Assembly (NCBI RefSeq): GCF_023498005.1
Contig: NZ_CP097289.1
Span: 2,790,001-2,854,000 of the forward strand
DNA length: 64,000 nucleotides
Source: Streptomyces durmitorensis
GTDB taxonomy: Bacteria; Actinomycetota; Actinomycetes; Streptomycetales; Streptomycetaceae
Direction: 5' to 3'
The notes under the pieces were generated by a model, which did no database searches, had not been told where the DNA came from, and worked only from the letters and a program-made list of their open reading frames with translations. Positions 18,353 through 26,952 of this stretch are shown piece by piece. Made by a program: the position numbers and the translations under genes. Position 1 is the stretch's first letter. Every line of letters starts with the position of its first letter.

Positions 18353-20263
18353 TCACGGCCGGTGGAGGGGGTTCGGCACGCTCCCGTGCACGGCGGCGTG
18401 CGGGCGCTCTGGGCGGTCACGGTATCCGTCGAGGTGAAGCCGGTTCCGGTTCAGACAGAGCCGCTCGATGCGCGGGGTCAGCAGGTCGAACATCTCGTAC
18501 CGCTCCTTGAGCTGCGGGGCGCGCGCCTGATGGCGGAGGATCTCGGCACGGACGAGGGACCAGAAGTCGCTCTCCGGGATACCCAGCTGCTCGTGGCAGA
18601 GCGGGGCGAGATAGCGGAAGACGCCCACGAAGAGCCCGGAGTGGATGAACTGCGTGAGGAAGTCGGGGCGTTCGGTGAGCAGTACGTCGCGGACGTCGTC
18701 CGGCATCGACGCGTGCTCCGGAAGTGCCTCGGCGCTGACGTTGATGTCGTCGACGAAGTCCTTCACCGCGAGCCGGACGGGCACGTCCTTGTCGTCGAAG
18801 ACGACGATGGCGTTCTCCCCGTGAGGGGAGAACACGGTGCCGTACCGGTAGAGGAACTGCAGGAGCGGAGGCAGCAGCGCCGCGAAGAGGTGCCGCAGCC
18901 AGACCTCGGGGGCCAGGCCTGAGCGCTCGACCAGCTCGGCGACGAAGGCCTTGCCCTGCGGGTCGGTGTGCAGTAAGGAGGCAAGCGTGCGGGCGCGCTC
19001 GTCGGGCGCGAGATACCGGGTGATCGGTTCGCGCCAGATCGCGCCGAGCAGTTCCTTGTACTGGTAAGGGACCTCGGGAAGGTCGTCGTACAGCGGGTGG
19101 GCGACGGTCACCGACGCGACCTCGCCGAGCAGGATCACCCGGCATTCGTCACGCAGGAAGGGGTCCGCTTCGCGCAGTGCGTGCATCCAGGCGGTGACGG
19201 CGGGGGCGGCCAGGGTGCGCTCGGTCGGGAGTCCGCGCCACACCAGGGTGTTGAGGACCGACAGCGGCAGCTTGACGGTGTGCCGGTCGGGACGGGACAT
19301 GTTCAGGAACGTACGAATGGACTGCTGGGGCAGCCGCAGATCGCCGTCGGTGGTGAGGGGCACGATCCTCCCCGCGGCGACGGAAGGGGCGAAGAGGGGC
19401 AGGACGACGTCGTCCCACTGCCACGGGTGGACCGGCAAGTAGAGATAGGCGTGCGGGTCGAGGCCGCGTGCCCTGAGTATGTCCGCGAAGGACTCCCGGG
19501 TGGCGGGGGTGAGCTCACGTGAGTACAGCCGCTCCGCCGTGTCCAGGCCGGCGACGCCTCGGTAGGCAGCGAGGCCGGTGTGGACCGCGATCCAGGGAAG
19601 CCGCGCGGTCAGGCGGGCCTCGGGCGCCCAGCGCGCGGCGTCGCTCGCGGAGAAGCCGATGCGGCCCTTGTTGAGGACGAGCCAGGGGTGGCCGGTCTGA
19701 TGGCCTTCGAGTTCCGCGTAGCCGAGGTCGGCGAGCTGCGATGCGCTGAGGGCGGTCTGGTCGAGCCTGGCGTCGGCGGCGAGCGTGACGGTCAGCTCGC
19801 GGATGAGGTGGCCGAGCGTGGCGCCGTCGATTCCCAGGGTGCGGCGGGCCCGGGTGAGGAAGCGGAGGGGGTCGCTGAAGGGGAGCGGCGGCCCTTCGCC
19901 CTCGGCCAGGGCCAGGCTGGCCGGGTCGACGTGCCAGCTTCCGTACGAGCCGCGGCGGGCACGGAAAAGGAGGCGGGCCGCTCTCGGCCGCCCGGGTTCG
20001 CCGGGTCCGCTGCTCTCGCCGGGTCCGCTGCTGTCGCCTTCTTCGCAATCGTCATGGTCACCGCCGTCGAGGTCGAGGCTGTAGCTGTCCGTGTCGCCCG
20101 GTCCGGCGGGGGCGGGCTTGATGATCTCCTCATAGGCGAACTCACCGACCATCTTGGCGAGGAGGCGGCGCCCGCCGCTCGCCCACCTGTCCGGGGTCAG
20201 CTCGGGCGGGTCGTAGAGAGCGGACGGTTCGCGGGACGTCGGAGGGACGGACGGATTCGGCAC
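18353..20263 (-). CDS. IucA/IucC-family siderophore synthetase, DesD/AlcC/RhbF-like (NIS synthetase)
   Basis: NRPS-independent siderophore synthetase: it activates a carboxylate as acyl-adenylate and couples it to an amine. 636 residues from GTG 20263 with AGGAG 5 bases upstream; the frame above it overlaps the acyltransferase gene and is not coding. The N-terminal IucA/C domain contains EGHQTGHPWLVLNKGRIGFS (about 210), LPVHPWQWDDV and LPQQSIRTFLNMS, the pattern of the DesD/AlcC/RhbF branch. The C-terminal FhuF-like part has FSPHGENAIVVF and KDFVDDIN. A Ser/Gly/Pro-rich insert (GDSSGPGESSGPGEPG) interrupts the N-terminal region. Codon 430 is TTA. It is the last gene of a four-gene operon. 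Confidence 0.93.
   Translation of the reverse strand: MPNPSVPPTSREPSALYDPPELTPDRWASGGRRLLAKMVGEFAYEEIIKPAPAGPGDTDSYSLDLDGGDHDDCEEGDSSGPGESSGPGEPGRPRAARLLFRARRGSYGSWHVDPASLALAEGEGPPLPFSDPLRFLTRARRTLGIDGATLGHLIRELTVTLAADARLDQTALSASQLADLGYAELEGHQTGHPWLVLNKGRIGFSASDAARWAPEARLTARLPWIAVHTGLAAYRGVAGLDTAERLYSRELTPATRESFADILRARGLDPHAYLYLPVHPWQWDDVVLPLFAPSVAAGRIVPLTTDGDLRLPQQSIRTFLNMSRPDRHTVKLPLSVLNTLVWRGLPTERTLAAPAVTAWMHALREADPFLRDECRVILLGEVASVTVAHPLYDDLPEVPYQYKELLGAIWREPITRYLAPDERARTLASLLHTDPQGKAFVAELVERSGLAPEVWLRHLFAALLPPLLQFLYRYGTVFSPHGENAIVVFDDKDVPVRLAVKDFVDDINVSAEALPEHASMPDDVRDVLLTERPDFLTQFIHSGLFVGVFRYLAPLCHEQLGIPESDFWSLVRAEILRHQARAPQLKERYEMFDLLTPRIERLCLNRNRLHLDGYRDRPERPHAAVHGSVPNPLHRP
18974..18976 (-). 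promoter_or_regulatory. TTA (bldA) codon in the siderophore synthetase gene
   Basis: Minus-strand TTA encoding the first Leu of the ASLLHTD segment, codon 430. In frame with the synthetase; translation of full-length protein should need the bldA tRNA. Confidence 0.85.
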
Positions 20264-20321
20264 GGGGACTCCTGAGGGAGGGAACCGGATCAGGTCGAGC
20301 GGTGTACCAAGAGTGAGCGGG

Positions 20322-21215
20322 TCAGAGCACTGCGCGCAGGGCCCGGTCACGGACCATGAGCGCCGCACGTTTGTCGGGCAGATCCACCTCGGCGGCGAAT
20401 CGGAAGCCGGCGCTGAGAAACGCGGAGACGGAGGGGGTGTTGCGCAGGTCGGGTTCTGCGATGACGCGTGCGCATGCGGCGCGGTGATCGAGCACAAGGT
20501 CGGCGACGGCTCTCAGCAGAGAGGTGCCGAGCCCCCGGCCGCGATCGGCGACACCGCCGATGAGGAGGTGAAGACCGGTGTCGTGCGGGCGGGCCGGGTA
20601 GTGGCGGGCCAGGGCGTCGAGGTCCGCGCGGTAGACCTCCCAGTAGCTCATCGGTGTGCCGTCCAGAACGCCGAGGCACGGGACGCTGCGTCCGTCTCCG
20701 TCGATCTGGTCGCGCAGATGCGTCTGTGTGACGTCATCGGCTCCGGCCAGTTCCCAGAACGCCGCCACGGCGGGGTCGTTCATCCACCGGCTAATGAGAG
20801 GGAGGTCGCGTTCGACGCGTACGGGTACGAGTTGGAAGACACCGGCAGAGGTGGTCGCGGGGCCCCAGTCGGAGACGTTGTCGAGCAGATCGTCGGCTGA
20901 CGAGGCGGCCGACGGTGCCGGGGCACGGTCGGCCGTGCGCGCGCCGGCATCGATACCCCCCGCACCCACGCCCACGCCCTGCGCGACTTGCACGCCCTGC
21001 GCGCCCACGCCCTGCACGGCCTCTGCCTCATCCGTGCCGCTCGTGCCGAACAGGGCGATGAGCTCGTCCGGGAGGCGCAGGTCCAGGGTGTCTTGGACGT
21101 CTGCCTTGTCAGCTGCCCTGTCAGCTGCCTTGTGGGCTGCTCTGGCGGCGTTGGAGGACTCGGGGGTCGTCTCGGTTCCGGCGTCGGCGCTCGCGTCGGG
21201 GGGAGGCGGAGGCAC
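20322..21215 (-). CDS. GNAT acyltransferase of siderophore type (IucB/AlcB/RhbD-like)
   Basis: 297 residues from a GTG with AGGAG 7 bases upstream. The first ~125 residues are low-complexity (Ala-rich, then repeated QGVG-type units) and probably disordered. The GNAT domain (about 125-290) reads LVPVRVERDLPLISRWMNDP, then MSYWEVYRADLD and HLLIGGVADRGRGLGTSLL, with RGRGLG as the acetyl-CoA loop. This order is that of the IucB/RhbD/AlcB enzymes that acylate the N-hydroxylated amine of hydroxamate siderophores. It sits between two IucA/IucC synthetases (45 and 58 bases away). No N-hydroxylase is encoded nearby, so its amine substrate is uncertain. Confidence 0.9.
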   Translation of the reverse strand: MPPPPPDASADAGTETTPESSNAARAAHKAADRAADKADVQDTLDLRLPDELIALFGTSGTDEAEAVQGVGAQGVQVAQGVGVGAGGIDAGARTADRAPAPSAASSADDLLDNVSDWGPATTSAGVFQLVPVRVERDLPLISRWMNDPAVAAFWELAGADDVTQTHLRDQIDGDGRSVPCLGVLDGTPMSYWEVYRADLDALARHYPARPHDTGLHLLIGGVADRGRGLGTSLLRAVADLVLDHRAACARVIAEPDLRNTPSVSAFLSAGFRFAAEVDLPDKRAALMVRDRALRAVL

Positions 21216-21260
21216 GGCGTCTCTCCTCTCAGAAAGGGTCAGAAAGGTGGGTCATGTTCC

Positions 21261-23333
21261 TCAGGAATGAAGGGGGTTGGCGATGGAGACGTAGACGGAC
21301 TGGGTGTCGACCGGGCCCACGAGCTCGTCGAGTCCACGAAGGCGGGTCAGCAGGTTGGCCTTGCAGCGCAGCACCGGTGAGTCGAGAAGCAGGGCGGGGA
21401 GCGGCGAACGCAGCGGAGCGGGGCCGGAGACGACGTCGCCGAGGAAGCGGCGGAACCCCGCGAGCAACAGCTGCTCGTCGGCCAGGCGTTGGGCGCCGAG
21501 CGCTCCGATGAGGCCGAGGACGTTGTTGATGCCGAGGTAGTAGGCGAACCGCTCGTCTGCCACCTCGTCGGACACGAACGTGTCGCTGTGCTCGCCGATT
21601 CCGGGGAGCCGTCGCTCGAGTTCGGTGCGACGGGACTCCCGGAAGTAGTAGCCCTGGTTGTCGCGGTAGCGGCCGCCCACCGGCCAGCCGTCGGAGTCGA
21701 TCAGCAGGAGGGTGTTCTGCTGATGGGCCTCCAGGGCGACACCTGCCTCGCTGTCCAGCCAGAGCACGGGGCGTACGACGTTCTCCAAGTAGCGCAGGAA
21801 CCACTCCGTGGCGACGGCTCCCCGGGGACGGCCCGTCCGTCCGGCCAGGCGGGTGACGATCTCGCCGAGCCGGGAGCGCATCGGGGCGCGGTCATGCCCG
21901 GTGGAGTGCGGTGACGGCCTGGGCGAGACGAGTCCGGCGATGCAGGTGACGTCGTCGCCGGGGCCGAAGGGGTTGTGCCGGATCATCACGTCGAGTCCGG
22001 TGACGGGCGCGCCGTCGGGGCCGGTCACGGCGAGCCAGGCCGGATCGCGGATCACGTCGAAGCCCGGGTGAGCTGCCTGCCACTGCTCGGCGAGACCGCT
22101 GCGCAGCAGCCGGTGGACCTCGACGCCGCGGTGGAGTTCCTTGCGGAGGTTCTCACGACGGGAGTTGGTGATGCGCAGGCCGAGGGAGAGCTTCAGCATG
22201 GCTGGGGCGCCGGAGCGGTAGAGGGTGCGCACGGAGGAGGTCGGGTACCACGGTGCTCCGTGGGGGCCGAGGTCCTGGAGGAGTCCGGCTTCCAGGAGCG
22301 CGGCGGTCGCGGGGCGGTGCCTGAGCTCACGCATCTGCCAGGGGTGCAGGGGCAGCGCGGCGCTGGCTTCCGGCAGCGGCAGGTCCTGGCCTGCAAGGCG
22401 GGCGGTGAGCTGCTGGGCCGGGAGGGTGCGGCCCCGCTCGGTCCAGGCCGAGTCCGCGGCGAGCACGGAGGGGTCGACGGCGAGCCAGTGCAGCGCGAAG
22501 GCGCCGCGCAACTCCGGGGAGTAGAGGCGGGATTCGGTGTCGGAGAGTCCCTCGCGGCTCTTCGGGGTGGGGTGCAGGGGGTGGCCGAGGAGCAGGGATT
22601 GTTCGGCGGCGAGGAAGAGGTCGGGCTCGTCGCCGGGGTTGTTCCTGCGGTCGGCGATGAAGGTGGCGGTGCGCCGCACCGAGTCGGCGACGCGGCCGAC
22701 GAGGTCCCCTCCCTCGACCCGCTCGCCGTCGCTGCCGGCGTCGCTACTGGCCTCGGCACTGGCGTCGCTACTGGCGTCGGTGCGGCCGGGCTCGCGTTGA
22801 GCGTCGGCTTCTCCCTGCCCTTCTGCCCCCTCCCCTGGCTGCCTCTCCCCTTGGCCATCCCCCTGGCTCTCCCCCCGGCCGCCCGGATCGGCGGCTTGGC
22901 TCGGTCGGCCCGTTTCTCGGCCGAGGAGGGCGGCGACGGTGACGGCGTCGGCCGGGGGTGCGGTCTGAGGGCCGTCCTCCAGGTAGGGGAGGCCGAAGCG
23001 GTGCCAGCCGGTGGCCGACCAGTAGTACACGGGGACGAGGAGAGCCGTGCCGCTGGCGTCGAGCGGGATGCGCAGGGCGCCGTGCTCGGGGGCGGGGAAG
23101 TCGTTCTCGCGCACCCAGCAGCGCAGGAGGTTCTCGATGGCCGCCACCTGGGCGGCGGTGTGCGGATCGGGGTGCTCCAGAAGGTCGGCGGTCGCGCCGC
23201 GCAGCTGCTCGGCCCGGCCGCCTCCCTTCTGCCGGGGGACCGTACCGGGCTCCGCCACCAGCGAGGATTGCTTGCCACACGCGCCTGGGACGTGGGGGTG
23301 GGGTGGGCCTTCGGATGCGGGGGTGGCGTTCAA
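21261..23333 (-). CDS. IucA/IucC-family siderophore synthetase, IucA/RhbC-like (NIS synthetase)
   Basis: 690 residues from a TTG at 23333 preceded by AAGGA 7 bases away; the frame above it overlaps the aminotransferase gene. Family motifs in order: QSLLLGHPLHPTPKSREG, PLHPWQMREL, TSSVRTLYRSG, LKLSLGLRITNSRRENLRKEL and ALEAHQQNTLL, with GGRYRDNQGYYF following. This is an ATP-dependent synthetase joining an amine or hydroxylamine to a (di)carboxylate such as citrate. About 70 residues rich in Gly, Glu, Asp and Ser (roughly 22705-22915) are inserted before the SVRRTATFIADRR segment and look like a disordered expansion. It is the second gene of the operon, 98 bases after the aminotransferase. Confidence 0.92.
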   Translation of the reverse strand: MNATPASEGPPHPHVPGACGKQSSLVAEPGTVPRQKGGGRAEQLRGATADLLEHPDPHTAAQVAAIENLLRCWVRENDFPAPEHGALRIPLDASGTALLVPVYYWSATGWHRFGLPYLEDGPQTAPPADAVTVAALLGRETGRPSQAADPGGRGESQGDGQGERQPGEGAEGQGEADAQREPGRTDASSDASAEASSDAGSDGERVEGGDLVGRVADSVRRTATFIADRRNNPGDEPDLFLAAEQSLLLGHPLHPTPKSREGLSDTESRLYSPELRGAFALHWLAVDPSVLAADSAWTERGRTLPAQQLTARLAGQDLPLPEASAALPLHPWQMRELRHRPATAALLEAGLLQDLGPHGAPWYPTSSVRTLYRSGAPAMLKLSLGLRITNSRRENLRKELHRGVEVHRLLRSGLAEQWQAAHPGFDVIRDPAWLAVTGPDGAPVTGLDVMIRHNPFGPGDDVTCIAGLVSPRPSPHSTGHDRAPMRSRLGEIVTRLAGRTGRPRGAVATEWFLRYLENVVRPVLWLDSEAGVALEAHQQNTLLLIDSDGWPVGGRYRDNQGYYFRESRRTELERRLPGIGEHSDTFVSDEVADERFAYYLGINNVLGLIGALGAQRLADEQLLLAGFRRFLGDVVSGPAPLRSPLPALLLDSPVLRCKANLLTRLRGLDELVGPVDTQSVYVSIANPLHS

Positions 23334-23431
23334 GAGGGCTTCCTTGTGAGGTCGTTCGGGCTCCAGGGCGACGGGCCGGAGCTGTGCTGATGTCTCTTGG
23401 CCGTCCGCGGGACGGCCCGGGTCCGGCGTGG

Positions 23432-24970
23432 CTATCCGTGGTGCGGACGCGCTGCGGCGGAGATCGCGTCGGCGAGGCGGTCCAGGATGGCGGCCGCTTG
23501 CTCGTCCGTGATCGTGAGTGGAGGAAGGAGGCGTACGACGCTGGAGTGCCGTCCGCCCAGCTCGACGATGAGTCCGCGGTGCAGGCATTCCCGTTGCACC
23601 GCGGCAGCGAGTTCGGGTGCCGGGGGTAGCGGCCGCGGGAAGCGGTCGAGGGCCAGCGGGCGGGCGGCTCCGGCAGCTCCGGCAGCTCCGGCAGGCAGAG
23701 GGTGACCGGCCGAAGTGCCACCCGAAGTGCCACCCGATACGCCTGCGCTGCCCGAACTGCCTGCGCTGCCCGCCGGCGGAACAGGCCCGTGGTTCACCGA
23801 CCGCGGGCCCGGTACGGGGGCCGCGGCGGCCGGGTCCACGAGTTCGACGCCGAGCATCAGGCCTCTGCCGCGGACGTCGCCGATGCAGGGATGCTCGGCG
23901 GCCAGGGAGCGCAGCTGGGTGAGCATGCGGGTGCCAAGGACTCCCGCGCGTTCCGCGAGGCCGTTCTCACGGACGTACTCAAGGGTGGCCGCGCCCGCCG
24001 CCATGGCGAGCTGGTTGCCGCGGAAGGTGCCCGCGTGGGCGCCGGGCGGCCAGACGTCGAGGTCGTCGCGGTAGACCACGACGGCCAGGGGCAGGCTGCC
24101 GCCGATGGCCTTGGAGAGCACCATCACGTCCGGGACGACGCCACTGTGCTCGACGGCCCAGAAGGTGCCGGTGCGCCCCACGCCGGTCTGGACCTCGTCC
24201 GCAATGAGCGGGATCGTGCGGGCGGCGGTGATCTCGCGCATCCGGCGCAGCCAGCCGTCGGGGGCGGGGATCACGCCGCCCTCGCCCTGCACCGGTTCGA
24301 GGATCATCCCGGCCGGTAGCGGCACACCCGACTTGGGATCGTCGAGGAGGCTCTCGGTCCAGCGGGCCGCGAGTTCGGCACCGTCCGCACCGCCGATGCC
24401 GAACGGGCAGCGGTAGTCCTGCGGGTAGGGCAGGCGCGCGACGCGTACGTCCTGTGCGCCGCCGGACACGTCGAGCGCCCCTGCCGTCATCCCGTGGTAG
24501 GCGCCGGTGAAGGCGAGCATGCCGTCGCGCCCCGTCGCCGTACGCACGAGTTTGAGCGCGGCCTCCACCGCGTCCGTGCCTGCGGGGCCGCAGAACTGGA
24601 TCCGGGCGCGGTCCGCGAGCGCGCGGGGCAGTGTGCGGAACAGCTCGGTGGTGAAAGCGTCCTTGACCGGTGTGGCCAGGTCGAGGACGTGCAGCGGTGC
24701 CCCCGATTCGAGGACCTTTCTGATCGCTTCGAGCACGACCGGATGGTTGTGCCCGAGGGCCAGGGTCCCCGCACCCGAGAGGCAGTCGAGGTAGCGCTGT
24801 CCGTCGGCGCCCTCGATCGTCAGGCCGCGCGCCCGCACGGGCACGATCGGCAGGGCTCGCGCATAGGTGCGCGCCGCCGACTCGCGCGCCGACTGGCGTC
24901 GCAGGATCCCCTCGTGTGCTGCGGAGTGCGCCGCGGAAATCGCCGCGGGCGCCGGCTCGGTCACGGCCAC
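23432..24970 (-). CDS. Diaminobutyrate-2-oxoglutarate aminotransferase family (siderophore precursor supply)
   Basis: PLP-dependent class III aminotransferase, 512 residues from GTG 24970 (GGAGG 10 bases upstream; a second GTG at 24964 is possible). Motifs: [45 protein letters not shown] with Asp258, and [12 protein letters not shown] with the PLP lysine at about 287. The pattern is that of RhbA/DABA aminotransferases, which turn aspartate semialdehyde and glutamate into 2,4-diaminobutyrate. A 45-residue Gly/Ser/Ala repeat insert ([14 protein letters not shown]...) breaks the C-terminal domain. It is the first gene of the operon, so diaminobutyrate is the likely amine of the siderophore. The alternative, an ectoine-type EctB, is unlikely without ectA/ectC. 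Confidence 0.88.
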   Translation of the reverse strand: MAVTEPAPAAISAAHSAAHEGILRRQSARESAARTYARALPIVPVRARGLTIEGADGQRYLDCLSGAGTLALGHNHPVVLEAIRKVLESGAPLHVLDLATPVKDAFTTELFRTLPRALADRARIQFCGPAGTDAVEAALKLVRTATGRDGMLAFTGAYHGMTAGALDVSGGAQDVRVARLPYPQDYRCPFGIGGADGAELAARWTESLLDDPKSGVPLPAGMILEPVQGEGGVIPAPDGWLRRMREITAARTIPLIADEVQTGVGRTGTFWAVEHSGVVPDVMVLSKAIGGSLPLAVVVYRDDLDVWPPGAHAGTFRGNQLAMAAGAATLEYVRENGLAERAGVLGTRMLTQLRSLAAEHPCIGDVRGRGLMLGVELVDPAAAAPVPGPRSVNHGPVPPAGSAGSSGSAGVSGGTSGGTSAGHPLPAGAAGAAGAARPLALDRFPRPLPPAPELAAAVQRECLHRGLIVELGGRHSSVVRLLPPLTITDEQAAAILDRLADAISAAARPHHG

Positions 24971-25505
24971 GACTGTTGGTCCTCCCGCTGGGAACGGGCG
25001 CTTCCCCCTCGATCTGGGCCAGCGCGCCTTCGAGTTGGCAGGGGAGATGAGCGCAGGCCGCCAGTCCCCCGTACGTACCAACGACGAGGGCTGCGGAGGA
25101 ACACGGGTCATCGGAAGATCCTTGCCGTGGCGGAACCGTTGCCGGTCCAGGACCTGGTGGGGGAGCTATGCACGGTCGGCCACGGGTTCCACATGAAGAC
25201 TTCGCCCAGCACCCTGTGGCTGGACCACTGTCTGAGGACCTCCGTCGCTCACAAAGTCGCGCACAAAAGCGTGAGCCGTCCGCACGGACGTCAAATCGGC
25301 TGCTCTCCGGACAATTGCCAGGTCAGCAAGGTCGTAGCGAAACCGTTGCCGTTCCGTCGGCAGTCCCCCACGGCACCGGCATAGTGTGAGGTGCCGTTCC
25401 ACCGCGGCAGGGTGTGCGGCGCCACGTGAACTCGGCGCTCAACACACCGTGCGGCAGGCGGTGTCCGGCATGTGAACCATCTCGAAGCCCAGGGGGAATC
25501 TCTCT
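24971..25505. other. Divergent intergenic region between siderophore operon and protease genes (535 bases)
   Basis: No gene I can support and no 19-base iron box (TTAGGTTAGGCTCACCTAA type) for DmdR1 near the aminotransferase start. The right part holds the element shared with the second protease gene (25363-25386). A 78-residue minus-strand frame at 25166-25402 has no ribosome site or family resemblance. Confidence 0.6.
25363..25386 (+). promoter_or_regulatory. Shared upstream element, copy 1: GTCCCC-N9-GGCATAGTG
   Basis: GTCCCC at 25363-25368 and GGCATAGTG at 25378-25386, followed by GAGGTGCCGTTC. The same two blocks with identical spacing occur before the second protease gene. TAGTGT could be a -10 box. 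It lies 120 bases before the start codon of protease 1. Confidence 0.5.
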
Positions 25506-26747
25506 ATGCGACCCATACGCCCGCTCAAGACCGCCCGTCGTGGGAGGAGCGCGCGCGGCAGAACCTCCCCTGTGGCGGCCGCTGTCGCGATCGGCGCGGC
25601 GCTCGTTCTGACCGCGACGGCCTGTGGCCCGAGCGAGGACAACGCGGGCGACGAACCGTCCGCGTCCCAGCCCGCCGACGACGGCAACGGCAACGACGAC
25701 GGCAAGGTCAAGATTCCGCAGGACCTCCAGGACCGGCTCAAGGACCACGGCATCGACCTGGACAAGTGGAAGGACGGGGCCTGGAAGAACTGGGACAAGG
25801 ACGACTGGCTCCGCGAGGCCGGTGACTACGTCAACCCGATCATCGAAGGTCTGTGGGACTCGGACCGCATGCGGGACGCGGACAAGAACCCCGACCGCGG
25901 TGTCGACGACAACGACATCTCCGGTGACCAGGGCGTGACCGACCCGACGCCCGAGCCGGTGGAGGCGGCGGCCCTGAAGACGCCGTACGACGCCAGCGCT
26001 CCCGCCTCGGGCAAGCTGTTCTTCGACGGCCCCGAAGGCTCGATGGTCTGCTCGGCCACGGTCGTCGAGGACCCGGCGCACCCGGGCAAGTCCAACATGG
26101 TGTGGACCGCGGGCCACTGCGTGCACGCGGGCGCGAAGGGCGGCTGGTACCGCAACATCGCCTTCGTCCCCTCGTACAACAACAGCGGCAAGTCGGCCGA
26201 CGAGCTGCAGAACGCCCCCAAGGAAGAAGTCGCTCCGCACGGCGTCTGGTGGGGCGACTGGGCACAGACCTCCGACCAGTGGATCGAGCAGGGCGGCCCC
26301 ACGGGCGGCACGGGCGCGCCGTACGACTTCGCGGCCATCCACGTGACGCCCGAGAAGGGCAGCGAGGGCAAGTCCCTTGAGGAGCAGGTCGGTTCGGCTC
26401 TCCCGGTGGACTTCAACGCCCCGGCCGTGCCCCAGATCGCGAACATGACGGCGACCGGCTACCCGGCCGCTCCGCCGTTCGACGGCCAGAAGGCGTTCCA
26501 GTGCGCCGACAAGCCGGGCCGGCTCTCGATCAGCAAGCCCGACCCGACGATGTACCGCATCGGCTGCACGATGACCGGTGGTTCGTCCGGCGGCGGCTGG
26601 GTCGCCGAGGGCTCGGACGGCAAGCCCGCCCTGGTGTCCAACACCTCCATCGGCCCGGTGACGGCCGGCTGGCTCGCCGGTCCGCGGCTCGGCAAGGAGG
26701 CCAAGGGCATCTACGGCGCGGTCAGCAAGAAGTTCGCCGACAAGTAG
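25506..26747 (+). CDS. Secreted trypsin-like serine protease lipoprotein (tandem copy 1)
   Basis: 413 residues. Signal peptide with lipobox LTATAC, lipidated Cys at 40, so it is anchored on the outer face of the membrane. Residues 41-66 are an acidic linker. Residues 68-120 form a charged, Trp-rich segment (LKDHGIDLDKWKDGAWKNW ...). The chymotrypsin-fold domain follows, with His204 in TAGHC, Asp274 in YDFAAI and Ser361 in GGSSGGGW. ATG 25506 has AGGGGGA 8 bases upstream. A very similar gene follows 205 bases downstream on the same strand. Predicted role: extracellular proteolysis; target unknown. The Trp-rich segment is unlike any pro-domain I can name. Confidence 0.9.
   Translation: MRPIRPLKTARRGRSARGRTSPVAAAVAIGAALVLTATACGPSEDNAGDEPSASQPADDGNGNDDGKVKIPQDLQDRLKDHGIDLDKWKDGAWKNWDKDDWLREAGDYVNPIIEGLWDSDRMRDADKNPDRGVDDNDISGDQGVTDPTPEPVEAAALKTPYDASAPASGKLFFDGPEGSMVCSATVVEDPAHPGKSNMVWTAGHCVHAGAKGGWYRNIAFVPSYNNSGKSADELQNAPKEEVAPHGVWWGDWAQTSDQWIEQGGPTGGTGAPYDFAAIHVTPEKGSEGKSLEEQVGSALPVDFNAPAVPQIANMTATGYPAAPPFDGQKAFQCADKPGRLSISKPDPTMYRIGCTMTGGSSGGGWVAEGSDGKPALVSNTSIGPVTAGWLAGPRLGKEAKGIYGAVSKKFADK
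25737..25810 (+). repeat. Direct repeat copy A (74 bases) within protease 1
   Basis: By my count 73 of 74 bases equal 27181-27254 in protease 2; it encodes the Trp-rich LKDHGID.DKWKDGAW segment. The flanks are clearly less alike, which suggests gene conversion or strong constraint. Confidence 0.85.
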
Positions 26748-26782
26748 CCGACCGGCAGGCGGTCGGCAGGCGTCTGATGTAC

Positions 26783-26821
26783 GACGGCGGGGTCGCCGCA
26801 AACCTTCACGACCCCGCCGTC
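26783..26821. terminator. Terminator after protease 1
   Basis: Perfect 13-pair stem, GACGGCGGGGTCG (26783-26795) with CGACCCCGCCGTC (26809-26821), 13-base loop; it separates the two tandem genes, so each is probably transcribed alone. Confidence 0.8.
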
Positions 26822-26825
26822 ATTC

Positions 26826-26849
26826 GTCCCCAATCACACAGGCATAGTG
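26826..26849 (+). promoter_or_regulatory. Shared upstream element, copy 2: GTCCCC-N9-GGCATAGTG
   Basis: GTCCCC at 26826-26831 and GGCATAGTG at 26841-26849, then GGGTGTTGCGTTC, aligned with copy 1. It lies 104 bases before the start of protease 2, just after the terminator of protease 1. Confidence 0.5.
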
Positions 26850-26952
26850 GGGTGTTGCGTTCGGCGGGGCGCTCGTGGAGCTGCCATGCCGACACATGAC
26901 AAGTACATGGCAAATGCAGCAATCACACGTTCAATTCGGGGGTTACAGCACC

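Noticed and set aside
25166..25402. 78-residue minus-strand frame in the siderophore-protease gap
   Set aside because: No ribosome site, no recognisable family, overlaps the likely protease control region.
24971..25505. DmdR1 iron box for the siderophore operon
   Set aside because: Searched by eye for TTAGGTTAGGCTCACCTAA-like sequence and found none; a matrix scan could still find a weak site.
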